A stretch of DNA of 64,000 nucleotides from Sphingomonas dokdonensis (GCF_002197685.1 NZ_NBBI01000003.1:124001-188000); one strand, 5' to 3'; shown: positions 16,260 through 25,646, numbered from the stretch's first letter. Numbers and translations are program-made. The notes: generated from the letters alone by a model not told the origin.

Positions 16260-17570
16260 ATGGCCACCGCCGCCCGCAGCCCCGAACCACGCATCGGCCT
16301 GACCCCGCACGTTCCCTCGCCCGAGAACAAGGCTGCATTCGATGCCGCGATCGTCGATCCGGACAGCTATGCGCATGAGGAGCGCTACCATGCGATCTTC
16401 AACTATCTGCGTGAGGAAGCGCCGGTCTATTGGTGCGAGCCCGATGGGTATCGCCCCTTCTGGACGGTGGCGCGCCACGCCGACATCCGCCGGGTGGAGC
16501 TCGACACCGACACCTTCATCAACGACCCGCGCCTGACGCTCGCCACGATCGCCGATGAAGAGCGGATCATGGCGATGACCGGCGGCAACAAGCTGACGCG
16601 CAACTTGGTCAGCATGGACAATCCCGACCACAAGCATTTCCGCGCCATGACGCAGGGCTATTTCTCGCCCAAGCACATGAAGCAGCTGGAAGAGGATATC
16701 CGCAGCCTCGCCCGCGAAAGCGTGGAGCATATGGCCGCGCTCGGCAGCGAATGCGATTTCGCCAGCGAGGTCGCGATCTGGTTCCCCTTGCGCGTCATCA
16801 TGCTGACGCTCGGCGCGCCGCGCGAGGACGAAGCGTTCCTGATGAAGATCACACAGGAGGTCTTCGGCGCGCAGGATTTCGACCACATGCGTCCCGAGGA
16901 AATGGGCGGCCTGTTCGCCACGATCACCGAATTCAACGCCTGGTGCGATCGCATCACCGCCGACCGCAAGGCGAACCCGCGTGAGGACGTGTCCACCATC
17001 ATCGCCAATGCGACGCTCACTGACGGCTCGCCGATGGGGAACATGGAGGCGATGAGCTACTACCTCATCATCGCCGCAGCCGGGCACGACACGACCAGTT
17101 CGTCGTCGTCGGCGGGCCTGCTGGAGCTGATCCGCAACCCGGAAGAGATGCGCAAGCTGCGCGACGATCCCTCGCTGCTCCCCAATGCGGTGGAGGAGAT
17201 GATCCGCTGGGCGAGCCCGGTGAAGCATTTCTTCCGCACGGCGGCCAAGGATGCGGAGGTTGGCGGTGTACCGATCAAGGCGGGCGACGGCCTCGTCATG
17301 GCCTATCCCTCCGCCAATCGCGACAGCGCGGTCTTCGACGATCCCTTCGCCTTTCGCATTGACCGCGCCAACGTGCGCCAGCATCTGGCCTTCGGCTATG
17401 GCCCGCACCTGTGCCTCGGCCAGCACCTCGCCAAGCTGGAGATGCGTATCCTGTTCGAAGAACTGCTCGCCCGTTTCGACGATTTCGCGCTCGCCGGCGA
17501 TCCCGAATGGACACGCGCCAGCTTTGTCAGCGGCATGAAGCACCTGCCGATACGGTACCGCGCCAAGTGA
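16260..17570 (+). CDS. Cytochrome P450, CYP108-like
   Basis: This 436-residue soluble P450 has the I-helix oxygen-activation motif AAAGHDTTSSS, the ExxR motif in EEMIRWASPVKHFFRT, and the haem-binding loop FGYGPHLCLGQHLA with axial Cys at about residue 385. The block around the haem loop (LGQHLAKLEMRILFEELL) recalls the terpene hydroxylase family CYP108 (P450terp); that comparison is from memory. A hydroxylation of a terpenoid or alkyl chain is likely but the substrate is unknown. A good ribosome site (GAGAGGAAAG) precedes the ATG. The next gene, a thioesterase, overlaps its stop (GTGA). No ferredoxin gene is adjacent. Confidence 0.93.
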   Translation: MATAARSPEPRIGLTPHVPSPENKAAFDAAIVDPDSYAHEERYHAIFNYLREEAPVYWCEPDGYRPFWTVARHADIRRVELDTDTFINDPRLTLATIADEERIMAMTGGNKLTRNLVSMDNPDHKHFRAMTQGYFSPKHMKQLEEDIRSLARESVEHMAALGSECDFASEVAIWFPLRVIMLTLGAPREDEAFLMKITQEVFGAQDFDHMRPEEMGGLFATITEFNAWCDRITADRKANPREDVSTIIANATLTDGSPMGNMEAMSYYLIIAAAGHDTTSSSSSAGLLELIRNPEEMRKLRDDPSLLPNAVEEMIRWASPVKHFFRTAAKDAEVGGVPIKAGDGLVMAYPSANRDSAVFDDPFAFRIDRANVRQHLAFGYGPHLCLGQHLAKLEMRILFEELLARFDDFALAGDPEWTRASFVSGMKHLPIRYRAK

Positions 17571-18436
17571 GCCGACACGATCCGGAGAAACTCTACCCTG
17601 GCTTCCCGGGCACCGAGCCGAGCGAGCATATCCGCACCATCCCGGCCTGCGCCGCGCTCGGCATGTCGCAGCGCGCGACGATCGGCGCGCCGGTCGCGAC
17701 CTCGCTCGATGCGGCGCTGCCGGCGGTCTGCGACACGCACGGCCGCGTCTCTCGGGGCGCGGCGCTGGTGCTGGCCGATCAGGCGACCGCCGGCGGCGTC
17801 TTCACCACGCTGCCGCATCCCACGCCGATGATGACGCTGGATCTGCGCGTCGACTGGTTCGGGCCGCTGCCTGCCGCGCCGATAAGCTGCACCATCGACG
17901 AGGTGACGCGCGAAGGCGATCTGGCGCTCTCGCGCGGGCATCTGACCAGTGGAGGCAAACCCGTCGGCGCGACCGTCGCGCGCTACCTGGTCGGCTCGAT
18001 GCCCGGCGGCACGCCCGGCCGCATGGACGGGCGCAGCGAAATGCTACCGCCGTCGACGGCTGCGAATTTTGCCGCTTATCTCGGCGCCGTGCCGACCATT
18101 GACGGCATGACCATGCGGCCGCGGTCGGAGCATGTCGGCGCGCCGCTCCCCGCCTATCACGGCGGTGTCATTGCCGGGCTGCTCGAACAAGCCGGCGTCG
18201 CAGCGATCGATCCCGCCTTCCGCCCGCTCGATATCGAGATCCGCTTTCTGGCACCCGCGCTCGCAACCTTGCCGCTGGTCGCCCGCGTCGTGCCGCGCCG
18301 CACCGGTCGCCGCGCCATCACGCTCGATATCGACGCGCATCAGGGCGACCCGAGCCGCCCTGTCGCCATTGCCCGCATGCTCGCGATCACCGACGCGGCG
18401 GGCGATCCCATCCGGCACGCGCTACCCCGCGAATAG
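17567..18436 (+). CDS. Double hot-dog acyl-CoA thioesterase family protein
   Basis: The 289-residue protein contains two hot-dog regions. The first has DQATAGGVFTTLPHPTPMMTLDLRVDWFG, the second has YHGGVIAGLLEQAGVAAIDPAFRPLDIEIRFLAPA; both match PaaI/4HBT-type thioesterases, in which a helix carrying the catalytic acid precedes a strand on the acyl pocket. GTG 17567 was chosen because it overlaps the P450 stop (GTGA), giving MSRHDPEKLYPGFPG; the longer frame upstream is P450 shadow. Translation is coupled to the P450, so it may act on the CoA ester that the P450 route produces. Substrate unknown. Confidence 0.8.
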   Translation: MSRHDPEKLYPGFPGTEPSEHIRTIPACAALGMSQRATIGAPVATSLDAALPAVCDTHGRVSRGAALVLADQATAGGVFTTLPHPTPMMTLDLRVDWFGPLPAAPISCTIDEVTREGDLALSRGHLTSGGKPVGATVARYLVGSMPGGTPGRMDGRSEMLPPSTAANFAAYLGAVPTIDGMTMRPRSEHVGAPLPAYHGGVIAGLLEQAGVAAIDPAFRPLDIEIRFLAPALATLPLVARVVPRRTGRRAITLDIDAHQGDPSRPVAIARMLAITDAAGDPIRHALPRE

Positions 18437-18490
18437 CCCGCTTGTCGGCAGGCCAGGCCGATCGCCATCGGCCCGACCTGCTACAACCGA

Positions 18491-19495
18491 TCAGCCGCCG
18501 ACCGTCTGCTCGATCACACCGAAGATCGGGTGGTGCCGGTCGTCCTCCGCCCAGATGCGCACGGTATCGCCCTTCTTCAGGAACGGCGTCACCGGCTTCC
18601 CGCCCGCGATCGTCTCGATCGTGCGCACCTCGGCGATGCACGAATAGCCGACACCGCCTTGCGCAATCGCCTTGCCCGGCCCACCGTCTGCGTCGCGGTT
18701 CGACACCGTGCCCGACCCCACGATCGTGCCCGCACCCAGCGCGCGGGTCTTGGCCGCATGCGCCACCAACGTACCGAAGTCGAACGTCATGTCCTCGCCC
18801 GCCTCCGCGCGGCCAAACGGCTCGCCATTCAGGTCGACCATCAGCTTGCGATGCAGCTTGCCGTCCTGCCACCAGTCGCCCAGCGCGTCGGGCGTCACGA
18901 ACACCGGCGAGAAGGCAGAGGCCGGCTTCGACTGGAAGAAGCCGAAGCCCTTGCCCAGTTCGCCGGGAATGAGGTTCCGCAACGACACGTCGTTGGTCAG
19001 GCCGACCAGCCGGATCGCCGCCAATGCCTCCTCGCGGCTGGCGCCCATCGGCACGTCGCCGGTGACGACCACCACCTCGGCCTCCAGGTCGCAGCCCCAA
19101 CTCTCGTCCGCGAGCGGGATCGAGTCGCGCGGGCCAAGGAAACCGTCCGATCCGCCCTGATACATCAGCGGATCGTGCCAGAACGTTTCGGGCATTTCCG
19201 CCCCGCGCGCCTGCCGCACCAGCGCGACATGGTTCACATAGGCCGAGCCATCCGCCCACTGATAGGCGCGCGGCAGCGGCGAGGCGGCATCGCGCTCGTG
19301 AAAGCGCTCGCGCGGGATCACTTCATGGTCGAGGTCGGTGGCCAGGTTCTGCAGATCAGGCAGCAGCCGATCCCAATCGTCCAGCGCCGCCTGCAGCGTC
19401 GGCGCGATGTGCGTCGCATCGGCGCACCACGCGAGATCGGTCGACACCACGACAAGCTTGCCGTCACGGCCATGCTTCAGGCTCGCAAGTTTCAT
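18491..19495 (-). CDS. Fumarylacetoacetate hydrolase (FAH) family protein
   Basis: The 334-residue protein has the FAH-family metal-binding core: DLEAEVVVVTGDVPMG for the acidic ligands, ASAFSPVFVTPDALGDWW, and the later GTIVGSGTVSNRD loop. The N-terminal domain (MKLASLKHGRDGKLVVVS...YQWADGSAYVNHVALVRQARG) is the small SH3-like domain of true fumarylacetoacetases and relatives. Reactions in the family are C-C hydrolysis of 3,5-dioxoacids or hydration/isomerisation. Whether it handles tyrosine-derived fumarylacetoacetate is open, as no homogentisate genes are nearby. It is divergent from the acyl-CoA dehydrogenase, with a palindrome at 19573-19586 between them. Confidence 0.88.
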   Translation of the reverse strand: MKLASLKHGRDGKLVVVSTDLAWCADATHIAPTLQAALDDWDRLLPDLQNLATDLDHEVIPRERFHERDAASPLPRAYQWADGSAYVNHVALVRQARGAEMPETFWHDPLMYQGGSDGFLGPRDSIPLADESWGCDLEAEVVVVTGDVPMGASREEALAAIRLVGLTNDVSLRNLIPGELGKGFGFFQSKPASAFSPVFVTPDALGDWWQDGKLHRKLMVDLNGEPFGRAEAGEDMTFDFGTLVAHAAKTRALGAGTIVGSGTVSNRDADGGPGKAIAQGGVGYSCIAEVRTIETIAGGKPVTPFLKKGDTVRIWAEDDRHHPIFGVIEQTVGG

Positions 19496-19572
19496 CCGTT
19501 ACCTCTCTTTCACCACCGGCATAAGCCCGCGCTGCGCGCAAAGTCGAGGGCCGAGCAGACCGCAAACGCACC

Positions 19573-19586
19573 ATAACAAAAGTTAC
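19573..19586. promoter_or_regulatory. Candidate operator ATAAC-N4-GTTAC
   Basis: ATAACAAAAGTTAC is a near-perfect palindrome in the divergent region between the FAH gene (minus) and the acyl-CoA dehydrogenase gene (plus). A -35-like TTGACC (19587-19592) follows directly. A site of the same design, ATAACATCTGTTAT, stands before the thiolase gene at 25620-25633. A TetR-type lipid regulator is the simplest guess. Confidence 0.55.
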
Positions 19587-19647
19587 TTGACCCCTTGATG
19601 CGGTGTGGCGACAAGCGTGCATTGGCTTTCCAACCGAGGTTACTTCC

Positions 19648-20802
19648 ATGTCGCTCGACCAGATCGCGGGCCGTTTCGCGTACAATGAGGATCACGAGGC
19701 GTTCCGCCAGACGGTGCGCAGCTTCCTGGCCAAGGACGGGGTGCCGCACGCCGACCAGTGGGAAAAGGACCGGCTCGTTCCCAAGAGCTTCTGGCAGAAG
19801 GCCGGCGCGGTCGGCATGCTGTGCCCGACGGTGCCAGAGGAATATGGCGGCCTTGGCCTCGACTTCGGCTACAATGCGATCGTCGACGAGGAGATGGCCT
19901 ATTCGGGCGTGCCCGCCGGCTTCTCGCTGCAGTCGGATATCGTCGCCGGCTACATGGAGCATTACGGCTCGGAGGAGCAGAAAAAGGAATGGCTGCCCAA
20001 GATGGTGTCGGGCGACGTCATCACCGCGATCGCGATGACCGAACCGGGCACGGGCAGCGACCTTCAGTCGATCCGCACGACCGCGAAGAAGGACGGCAAC
20101 CATTATGTCATCAACGGGTCGAAGACGTACATCACCAACGGCCAGAACACCGATCTGACGCTGGTCGTCGCCAAGACCGATCCCGACGCCCAGCCCGCCT
20201 ATAAGGGCATGTCGATCATCCTGGTCGAAAGTGATCGCGAGGGGTTCAGTAAGGGTCGCAAGCTCGACAAGATCGGCCAGGACGCGGCGGACACGTCCGA
20301 GCTGTTCTTCGAGGACGTGCGCGTGCCGATCACCAATTGCCTCGGCGAAGAGGGCATGGGCTTCATCTACCTGATGAGCCAGCTGCCGCAGGAGCGCCTG
20401 TCGATCGCGGTGTCGACCCATGCTTCGGCGCAGAAGGCGTTCGACGATACGGTCGCCTTCGTGAAGGAGCGCAAGGCGTTCAAGGGCACCGTGTTCGACT
20501 TCCAGAATACCAAGTTCGTGCTCGCCGACCTGAAGGCAAAGCTGCAGATCGGCTGGGCACACCTCGATTGGGCGATCGCGCGGCACCTGAAGGGCGAACT
20601 GACCAACGAGGAAGGCGCCGCGGCGAAGCTGTGGCACACCGACCTTCAGTGGGAGGTCATGGACAAGTGCCTCCAGCTGCACGGCGGCGCCGGCTATATG
20701 AACGAATATCCGATCGCGAAGATGTGGCGCGGTGCCCGCGTCAGCCGGATCTACGGCGGCACCAACGAGATCATGAAGGAAGTGATCAGCCGCAAGCTGT
20801 GA
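19648..20802 (+). CDS. Acyl-CoA dehydrogenase, long-chain type
   Basis: This 384-residue flavoenzyme introduces the 2,3 double bond in acyl-CoA. It carries PEEYGGLGLDFGYNAIVDEE, the FAD-binding block AMTEPGTGSDLQSIRTTA, and the C-terminal IYGGTNEIMKEVISRKL. There is no Glu in the usual MCAD position near the C-terminus; instead the Glu of LPQERLSIA (about residue 249) fits the LCAD/isovaleryl-type catalytic base. ATG 19648 gives the conserved MSLDQIAGRFAYNEDHEAFR. A strong hairpin terminator follows, so it is likely monocistronic. It shares a palindromic site with the thiolase gene at 25.6 kb. Confidence 0.92.
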   Translation: MSLDQIAGRFAYNEDHEAFRQTVRSFLAKDGVPHADQWEKDRLVPKSFWQKAGAVGMLCPTVPEEYGGLGLDFGYNAIVDEEMAYSGVPAGFSLQSDIVAGYMEHYGSEEQKKEWLPKMVSGDVITAIAMTEPGTGSDLQSIRTTAKKDGNHYVINGSKTYITNGQNTDLTLVVAKTDPDAQPAYKGMSIILVESDREGFSKGRKLDKIGQDAADTSELFFEDVRVPITNCLGEEGMGFIYLMSQLPQERLSIAVSTHASAQKAFDDTVAFVKERKAFKGTVFDFQNTKFVLADLKAKLQIGWAHLDWAIARHLKGELTNEEGAAAKLWHTDLQWEVMDKCLQLHGGAGYMNEYPIAKMWRGARVSRIYGGTNEIMKEVISRKL

Positions 20803-20841
20803 CCGCGCGGGCGCGGCTGGCGCCCGTTTCCTTCACCTCGG

Positions 20842-20869
20842 AAAGGCGGATGTGGCCCATCCGCCTTTT
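20842..20869 (+). terminator. Rho-independent terminator after the acyl-CoA dehydrogenase
   Basis: AAAGGCGGAT (20842-20851) pairs perfectly with ATCCGCCTTT (20859-20868) over a 7-nt loop and is followed by T, C, TGTTT. This is the clearest factor-independent terminator in the window. Confidence 0.85.
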
Positions 20870-20896
20870 CTGTTTGGGGTGATGCGCCTCCTGTCC

Positions 20897-22432
20897 TCAG
20901 GCCGCCTTGCTGCCGCCCCGCAACTGATCCACGAACCCATCGGTGCTGCGCCGCAGGGTTCGCGCGTGGTCGGACAATGTGCCGGCCGCGGCGCGCACCT
21001 GCTCCGCCAACGTATTCGTCTCGTTCGCCACCGTCGCCACCCGGGCGATCCGCTGTTCGATCATGTCCACCCCGCGCGCAGCCTCGTGCGCGGTACGCTC
21101 GATATCGGCCGCCACTGCACGCTGCCCGGCCACCGCGCCCTTGATGTCACCCGCCGCGTTGGCGACGCGCGAGGCAGCGTCAGCGGCACCGACGATATTG
21201 GCCTCGGCGGCACCCACCGCATCGCGCACGCTTTCGATCAGCGCCACGATCTTGTCGCTGGCGCGCGCGGTGCCGCCCGCCAGCTGCTTCACCTCGCCGG
21301 CCACCACGGCAAAGCCGCGCCCCGCGTCGCCGGCGCGCGCCGCCTCGATCGAGGCATTGAGCGCCAGCAGGTTGGTGCGGGTCGCGATCTCGTGAATTTC
21401 GCCCACCAGCCCACCGATGTCCCCGGCGCGCTCGGCCAGGTCCTGCACCTTGCCTTTGCCGGCGTCGGCATCACGCTGCACCGTACCGGTCAGCGCCGCC
21501 TGCGCGCTTGCGCTGTCGGCGATGTCGCCGATCGAGTCGGTCAGGCGTCGTACCGCCTCCGCCACGCCTTGGGTCGCGCCCGCCGCCTGCGCCGCGCCTG
21601 CGGCCACTTCGTTGGACTGGCGCCCGGCGTCCGACGCGATCCGGGTCAACGTCGCCGCCGAACCTTCCAGCGCCGCCGCGGCGCCCTCGATCGCAATCGC
21701 CACCGTGGCGACCGATGCTTCGAAATCGTCTGCCAGCGCCATCAGGGCGCCCCGGCGCTCGTCCGACAAGCGCGCCTCCGCCCGCTTACGCCGCTCGCGC
21801 TCGCTGGCGGACCGCGCCTCCGCCTCCTGCACCGCGGCAAGTGACGCAACCGCCGTGTCATGCTCGGCCTGCGCCACCGCGGTCAGGCGCTCGCTTTCGG
21901 CCCGTGCCGCATCCTGCGCCACGATCAGACTGCGCAGCCGCACCCCAAGATAAGCCAGCGCCGCACATTGCATCACCACCGCAACACCATGAAACAACAC
22001 GCGGCCCAGCGTGCCGCCATTGTCGAACACCCAGGCGGGCACGAGATACGACAGCAGCAGGTGGTGCACCAGGATCAGCACCGAGGCGACCACCAGCGGC
22101 CGCCAGTCGCACATCAACGCCAGCGCGGACAGCGCGACGAAGAAGTACATGTGCGCATCCATCTGCCAGGCATCTTCGGCCATCATGAACACGTTGAGTG
22201 CCGGCATCACCGCCGCAAGAATGCCGAAGCTCAGCCGCGTCGCCAGCGCTTCGGGCGCGCGCAGCGCAAGGAACACCGGCACGACGGTGACAGCCGCCGC
22301 CGCGGCGGTTGCCGCAACGGTGTTGGGCATGTCCAGCACCTTGCCCCAGGCGAACAGCAGGGGGACGCCCAGGCAACTCACGATCGCCAGCAGGCGAACC
22401 GCACGCACGTGCAGCGCATCAATGGAGGACAT
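20897..22432 (-). CDS. Methyl-accepting chemotaxis protein with six-helix membrane sensor
   Basis: The 511-residue protein has about six transmembrane segments in residues 10-205 (such as [17 protein letters not shown] and [20 protein letters not shown]) with no sizeable periplasmic domain, then a coiled-coil and the MCP signalling domain. The hairpin tip [20 protein letters not shown] followed by [20 protein letters not shown] is the CheA/CheW-binding signature. A membrane-embedded sensor resembles the MASE-type inputs. ATG 22432 overlaps the stop of the small upstream gene as TGATG. No che genes are adjacent. The longer frame upstream covers that small gene in another frame and was rejected. 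Confidence 0.88.
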   Translation of the reverse strand: MSSIDALHVRAVRLLAIVSCLGVPLLFAWGKVLDMPNTVAATAAAAAVTVVPVFLALRAPEALATRLSFGILAAVMPALNVFMMAEDAWQMDAHMYFFVALSALALMCDWRPLVVASVLILVHHLLLSYLVPAWVFDNGGTLGRVLFHGVAVVMQCAALAYLGVRLRSLIVAQDAARAESERLTAVAQAEHDTAVASLAAVQEAEARSASERERRKRAEARLSDERRGALMALADDFEASVATVAIAIEGAAAALEGSAATLTRIASDAGRQSNEVAAGAAQAAGATQGVAEAVRRLTDSIGDIADSASAQAALTGTVQRDADAGKGKVQDLAERAGDIGGLVGEIHEIATRTNLLALNASIEAARAGDAGRGFAVVAGEVKQLAGGTARASDKIVALIESVRDAVGAAEANIVGAADAASRVANAAGDIKGAVAGQRAVAADIERTAHEAARGVDMIEQRIARVATVANETNTLAEQVRAAAGTLSDHARTLRRSTDGFVDQLRGGSKAA

Positions 22433-22731
22433 CAGCGCACCTCTCCGCACCAGGATCGCGGGGCCGCAAGCGTCAGCACGCCCGCCCGCAGCAAGGGCCA
22501 GAACAAGGCCGCGCGCTGCCCGCGAACGACCAGCCCATCCCCCGGGCCGCGCGCCAGCAGCATCGCGTCGCCATTGCGCGCGAGCCGCGCGACCGGGGCG
22601 CCGCTCCGCAGCGGCAGCAGAAGCATTTCGCCCTTGGCGGGCGGCGCAAACGCCAGCAGGCCGATAGAGGCCGTGCCGATGGCAAGCTGCGCGGCAAGCA
22701 AGGTGTTGATGGCAAAGGAGGATCGATTCAC
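22432..22731 (-). CDS. Small hypothetical protein coupled to the chemoreceptor
   Basis: The 99-residue product starts with a hydrophobic segment ([21 protein letters not shown]), probably a membrane anchor or uncleaved signal, followed by a basic, hydrophobic region with [22 protein letters not shown] do not recognise a family. Start is GTG 22731, preceding a GATCCTCC-rich region. Its TGA overlaps the ATG of the chemoreceptor, so it was probably kept for translational coupling or as a partner of the receptor. Confidence 0.6.
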   Translation of the reverse strand: MNRSSFAINTLLAAQLAIGTASIGLLAFAPPAKGEMLLLPLRSGAPVARLARNGDAMLLARGPGDGLVVRGQRAALFWPLLRAGVLTLAAPRSWCGEVR

Positions 22732-22989
22732 ATGGTCCAGTTAGAACCGAACCGTTGAGGCGGAGTAAAGGACGGGCGCGGACGCGATGACGCAGATCGT
22801 GCGGGAACTTGACTTGGCGACGGTTCGCCCGCATCTAGCGCAGTATCGAGACGTCGGCAGCGTGATCGGGCCTTGCGGCCCCGGCTCCGTCTCGGTCGAT
22901 CGAACCGGCTTCCCATATCACGCGGGGTGTCAATTTCCCCGCCTCCCGTGCGCCGATTGGCTTGCGGGCCGCTACCTATAGGTATTTCC

Positions 22990-24381
22990 ATGTCATTTTC
23001 CGACCTTGGCCTCGCCGAGCCGCTTGTCCGCGCGCTTGAAGCAAAGGGCTATGAAACCCCCACTCCGATTCAACGCGACTCGATCCCCACGGTGCTGACC
23101 GGCCGCGACCTGCTCGGCATCGCCCAGACCGGCACCGGCAAGACCGCCGCCTTCGTGCTGCCGTCGATCCAGCGCCTGCTGGGCAGCGAAAAGCGCGTAC
23201 TGCCGACGCATGTGCGCATGCTGGTGCTGGCGCCGACGCGCGAGCTTGCCAGCCAGATCGCCGACAATGCGAAGCTGTATGCGCGCAATTCGCGCCTTAC
23301 CGTCGCTACCGTGTTCGGCGGCACCAGCATCAACAAGAACCGTCAGGATCTCTCGCGCGGGATCGACATCCTGGTCGCCACGCCGGGCCGCTTGCTTGAC
23401 CTGGTGGAGCAGGGCTTCTGCAATCTGACGATGCTCGAGATCCTCGTGCTCGACGAAGCCGACCAGATGATGGACCTCGGCTTCATCCATGCGCTGAAGA
23501 AGATTGTGCGCATGGTCCCGCGCCGTCGCCAGACCTTGTTCTTCTCGGCCACCATGCCGACCTCGATCCGCGACTTGGCCAATCAGTTCCTCACCGATCC
23601 GCAGACCGTATCCGTCGTGCCAGCCTCGACCACGGCCGAGCGCGTCGAGCAGCAGGTCGTGCTGGTCAACCAGACCGAGAAGCAGGCGCTGCTCACCATC
23701 CTGATCCAGGAAGAGGGCATTGACCGCGCGCTGGTCTTCACCCGCACCAAGCATGGCGCCGATCGGGTGGTGAAGCTGCTCGCCGGTAACGGCATCGCCG
23801 CCAACGCCATCCACGGCAACAAGAGCCAGCCGCAGCGCGAGCGCGCGCTCGCCGCGTTCAAGAGCGGTGAGGTGCCGATCCTGGTCGCCACCGACATCGC
23901 GGCGCGCGGCATCGACATTTCGGGCGTCAGCCACGTGTTCAATTTTGAGTTGCCCAACGTGCCCGAGCAATACGTCCACCGCATCGGCCGCACCGCGCGC
24001 GCGGGCGCCAGCGGTATCGCCATCTCCTTCTGCGCCGACGATGAGCGGCCGTACCTGAAGGACATCGAAAAGCTGACGCGTCAGAAGGTGCCGCAGCGCG
24101 CCCTGCCGACCGATTTCCTGAAGCGCGCCGATGCGCTGAAGGCCGCGCGCGTAAAGGCGATCGGCGCCGATCCCGCCCCGCGCGAGGATCGCCCGCGCCA
24201 GCAGCGTGGTCCCGCACGGCCGAAGGCGACGCATGCCCCCACTGCGACGCGCGATTATGCGAACGCCAGCCGTCGTGGTGGCGGTGGCGGTGGCGGTGCC
24301 CGTCCGGGTGGCGGTGGTCGCGGCCGTGGCGGTCGTGGTCGCGGCGGCGGTGGCGGCGCCCGCGCGACCGCACAGGGCTGA
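22990..24381 (+). CDS. rhlE: DEAD-box RNA helicase, RhlE-type
   Basis: This 463-residue ATP-dependent RNA helicase has the Q motif (TPIQRDSIPTVL), motif I AQTGTGKT, Ia PTRELA, motif II VLDEADQMMD, SAT, and motif VI HRIGRTARAG. The C-terminal tail is basic and Gly/Arg-rich (GGGGRGRGGRGRGGGGG), which usually adds RNA affinity. ATG 22990 begins the canonical MSFSDLGLAEPLVRALE; the longer frame to 22873 has no support. The 258-nt region upstream (22732-22989) has no gene; it may hold a long 5' leader as in cold-inducible helicases, but no specific motif was seen. Confidence 0.93.
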   Translation: MSFSDLGLAEPLVRALEAKGYETPTPIQRDSIPTVLTGRDLLGIAQTGTGKTAAFVLPSIQRLLGSEKRVLPTHVRMLVLAPTRELASQIADNAKLYARNSRLTVATVFGGTSINKNRQDLSRGIDILVATPGRLLDLVEQGFCNLTMLEILVLDEADQMMDLGFIHALKKIVRMVPRRRQTLFFSATMPTSIRDLANQFLTDPQTVSVVPASTTAERVEQQVVLVNQTEKQALLTILIQEEGIDRALVFTRTKHGADRVVKLLAGNGIAANAIHGNKSQPQRERALAAFKSGEVPILVATDIAARGIDISGVSHVFNFELPNVPEQYVHRIGRTARAGASGIAISFCADDERPYLKDIEKLTRQKVPQRALPTDFLKRADALKAARVKAIGADPAPREDRPRQQRGPARPKATHAPTATRDYANASRRGGGGGGGARPGGGGRGRGGRGRGGGGGARATAQG

Positions 24382-24394
24382 CACCAGAAGTCTT

Positions 24395-24477
24395 CCGTTC
24401 GCTCCGAGCCTGCCGAAGAGCGTGTCTCCAGCGATAGCGCTGGCGGCACATGTTTCGACAGGCTCAGCACGTTCGGC
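24395..24477. repeat. REP-type inverted repeat after the helicase gene (RPEPVEG family)
   Basis: The arms begin CCGTTCGCTCCGAGCCTGCC and end TCGACAGGCTCAGCACGTTC plus GGC, with a second palindrome (CCAGCGATAGCGCTGG) in the centre. It is the same family as the repeats at 6402-6483 and 11131-11203 but here between genes. Confidence 0.8.
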
Positions 24478-24574
24478 GTCAGGGGGCCCCGCGTGTCCCG
24501 GGCGCGGCACCGCCTCGCGTCGCCTCTGCAACCGCACGCGGCCCTGATCAGTTGCTCCTCTTCAAAGAGGAGAC

Positions 24575-24841
24575 ATGACCATGGATATCGCAACCGGCCC
24601 CTTGGTGGAGCGCATCGCCCGCGTGCTTGCCGGCGAGCGGCTGAGCGCCAACGGCCACGGCGATCAGGAATCGGCCGGCAGCGCCGTGGACGCCGCCTGG
24701 CCCGATTACCGCGACGCGGCGATCGCGGTGCTGCACACCTTGCGCGCGCCCAGCGCCGCCATGGCAGCGGCCGGCGACCCCGCGGTGTGGGAACGCATGG
24801 TGCTCGCCGCCCTCAAGGAAGCGCAGCCCACCGCCGCCTGA
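24575..24841 (+). CDS. Small hypothetical protein
   Basis: The 88-residue product (MTMDIATGPLVERIARVLAG...) is predicted soluble and helical, without signal peptide, Cys pair or recognisable domain. The ATG follows an excellent ribosome site (AAAGAGGAGAC), and codon use matches its neighbours, so it is probably real. It ends 58 nt before the convergent nitroreductase gene. Confidence 0.65.
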   Translation: MTMDIATGPLVERIARVLAGERLSANGHGDQESAGSAVDAAWPDYRDAAIAVLHTLRAPSAAMAAAGDPAVWERMVLAALKEAQPTAA

Positions 24842-24899
24842 GTACGGAAAGCTGCCGCCAACCCGCAGCAATCGGCGGGGCAGCGGCGCTATCCAGCTA

Positions 24900-25565
24900 T
24901 CAGGCGAGCACCGTCAGCCATTCCTCTTCCGGCGCGCGCGGCGCGCGTGTCCGGTTGGCCGGCTCGTCCTTGTCCTCATAGCCGATCGCCACCCCGCAAA
25001 AGAGCATGCGTTCGGATGGCGTGCCGAGAAACGCCTCCACCGTGTCGGGATACACCGCCCAGCATTCCTGCGGGCAGGTCGCCAGGCCCTTTTCCACCGC
25101 CAGCAGCATCAGGTTCTGCAGGTACATGCCAAGGTCGGCCCATTGCGGCGGCCCCATGCGGCGATCCACCGTCACGAAGAAAGCGGCGGGTGCACCGAAG
25201 AACTGGAAGTTGCGCGCAAACCACTGCGCCCGCGCCCGCTTGTCCTCGCGCGGGATGCCGAGGTGCCCGTACATGATCTCGCCGATCTGGAACGTGCGCG
25301 CCTTGGTCGCGTCCGTCATCTCGCGCGGATAGATGTCGTAGCCGGGTTTTTCGGTCTCGCGCCGCTCCAGCTTGCCGCGCATGATCTCCTTTAGCTCGTC
25401 CATCTTCGCGCCCGCGACGATGTCGATGTGCCATGGCTGGATGTTGCCGCCGGTCGCGGCGCGGGCAGAGGTCAGTGCCAGGTCCTTCAGCACTTCCATC
25501 GGCACTTCCTTGTCGAGGAACCCGCGGACGGAGCGCCGCTCCTTCACTGCTTCGGTTACATTCAT
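24900..25565 (-). CDS. Nitroreductase family flavoprotein
   Basis: The 221-residue protein begins MNVTEAVKERRSVRGFLDKEV, the FMN-phosphate-binding RRSVR signature of the nitroreductase family, followed by SARAATGGNIQPWHIDIVAG; further FMN contacts are in CGVAIGYEDKDEPANRTRAPR. Members reduce nitro groups, quinones or flavins with NAD(P)H. The start at 25565 follows GGAGAGG; a GTG at 25577 is possible. It is divergent from the thiolase, with a palindrome between them, so it may share that control. Confidence 0.9.
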   Translation of the reverse strand: MNVTEAVKERRSVRGFLDKEVPMEVLKDLALTSARAATGGNIQPWHIDIVAGAKMDELKEIMRGKLERRETEKPGYDIYPREMTDATKARTFQIGEIMYGHLGIPREDKRARAQWFARNFQFFGAPAAFFVTVDRRMGPPQWADLGMYLQNLMLLAVEKGLATCPQECWAVYPDTVEAFLGTPSERMLFCGVAIGYEDKDEPANRTRAPRAPEEEWLTVLA

Positions 25566-25619
25566 TCGCCTCTCCACCTCTTGCCGTGCGCGTCAAATCG
25601 CGCCACATGGGCGGTCGGG

Positions 25620-25633
25620 ATAACATCTGTTAT
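25620..25633. promoter_or_regulatory. Candidate operator ATAAC-N4-GTTAT
   Basis: ATAACATCTGTTAT is a palindrome with the same half-sites and spacing as the one at 19573-19586. It lies between the nitroreductase (minus) and thiolase (plus) genes, 13 nt before the thiolase ATG. Confidence 0.55.
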
Positions 25634-25646
25634 GGAGAGTCGGAAG

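Noticed and set aside
22732..22989. Cold-shock-type structured leader or riboswitch before the helicase gene
   Set aside because: The gap is long enough, but no conserved motif, terminator or known riboswitch pattern could be recognised.
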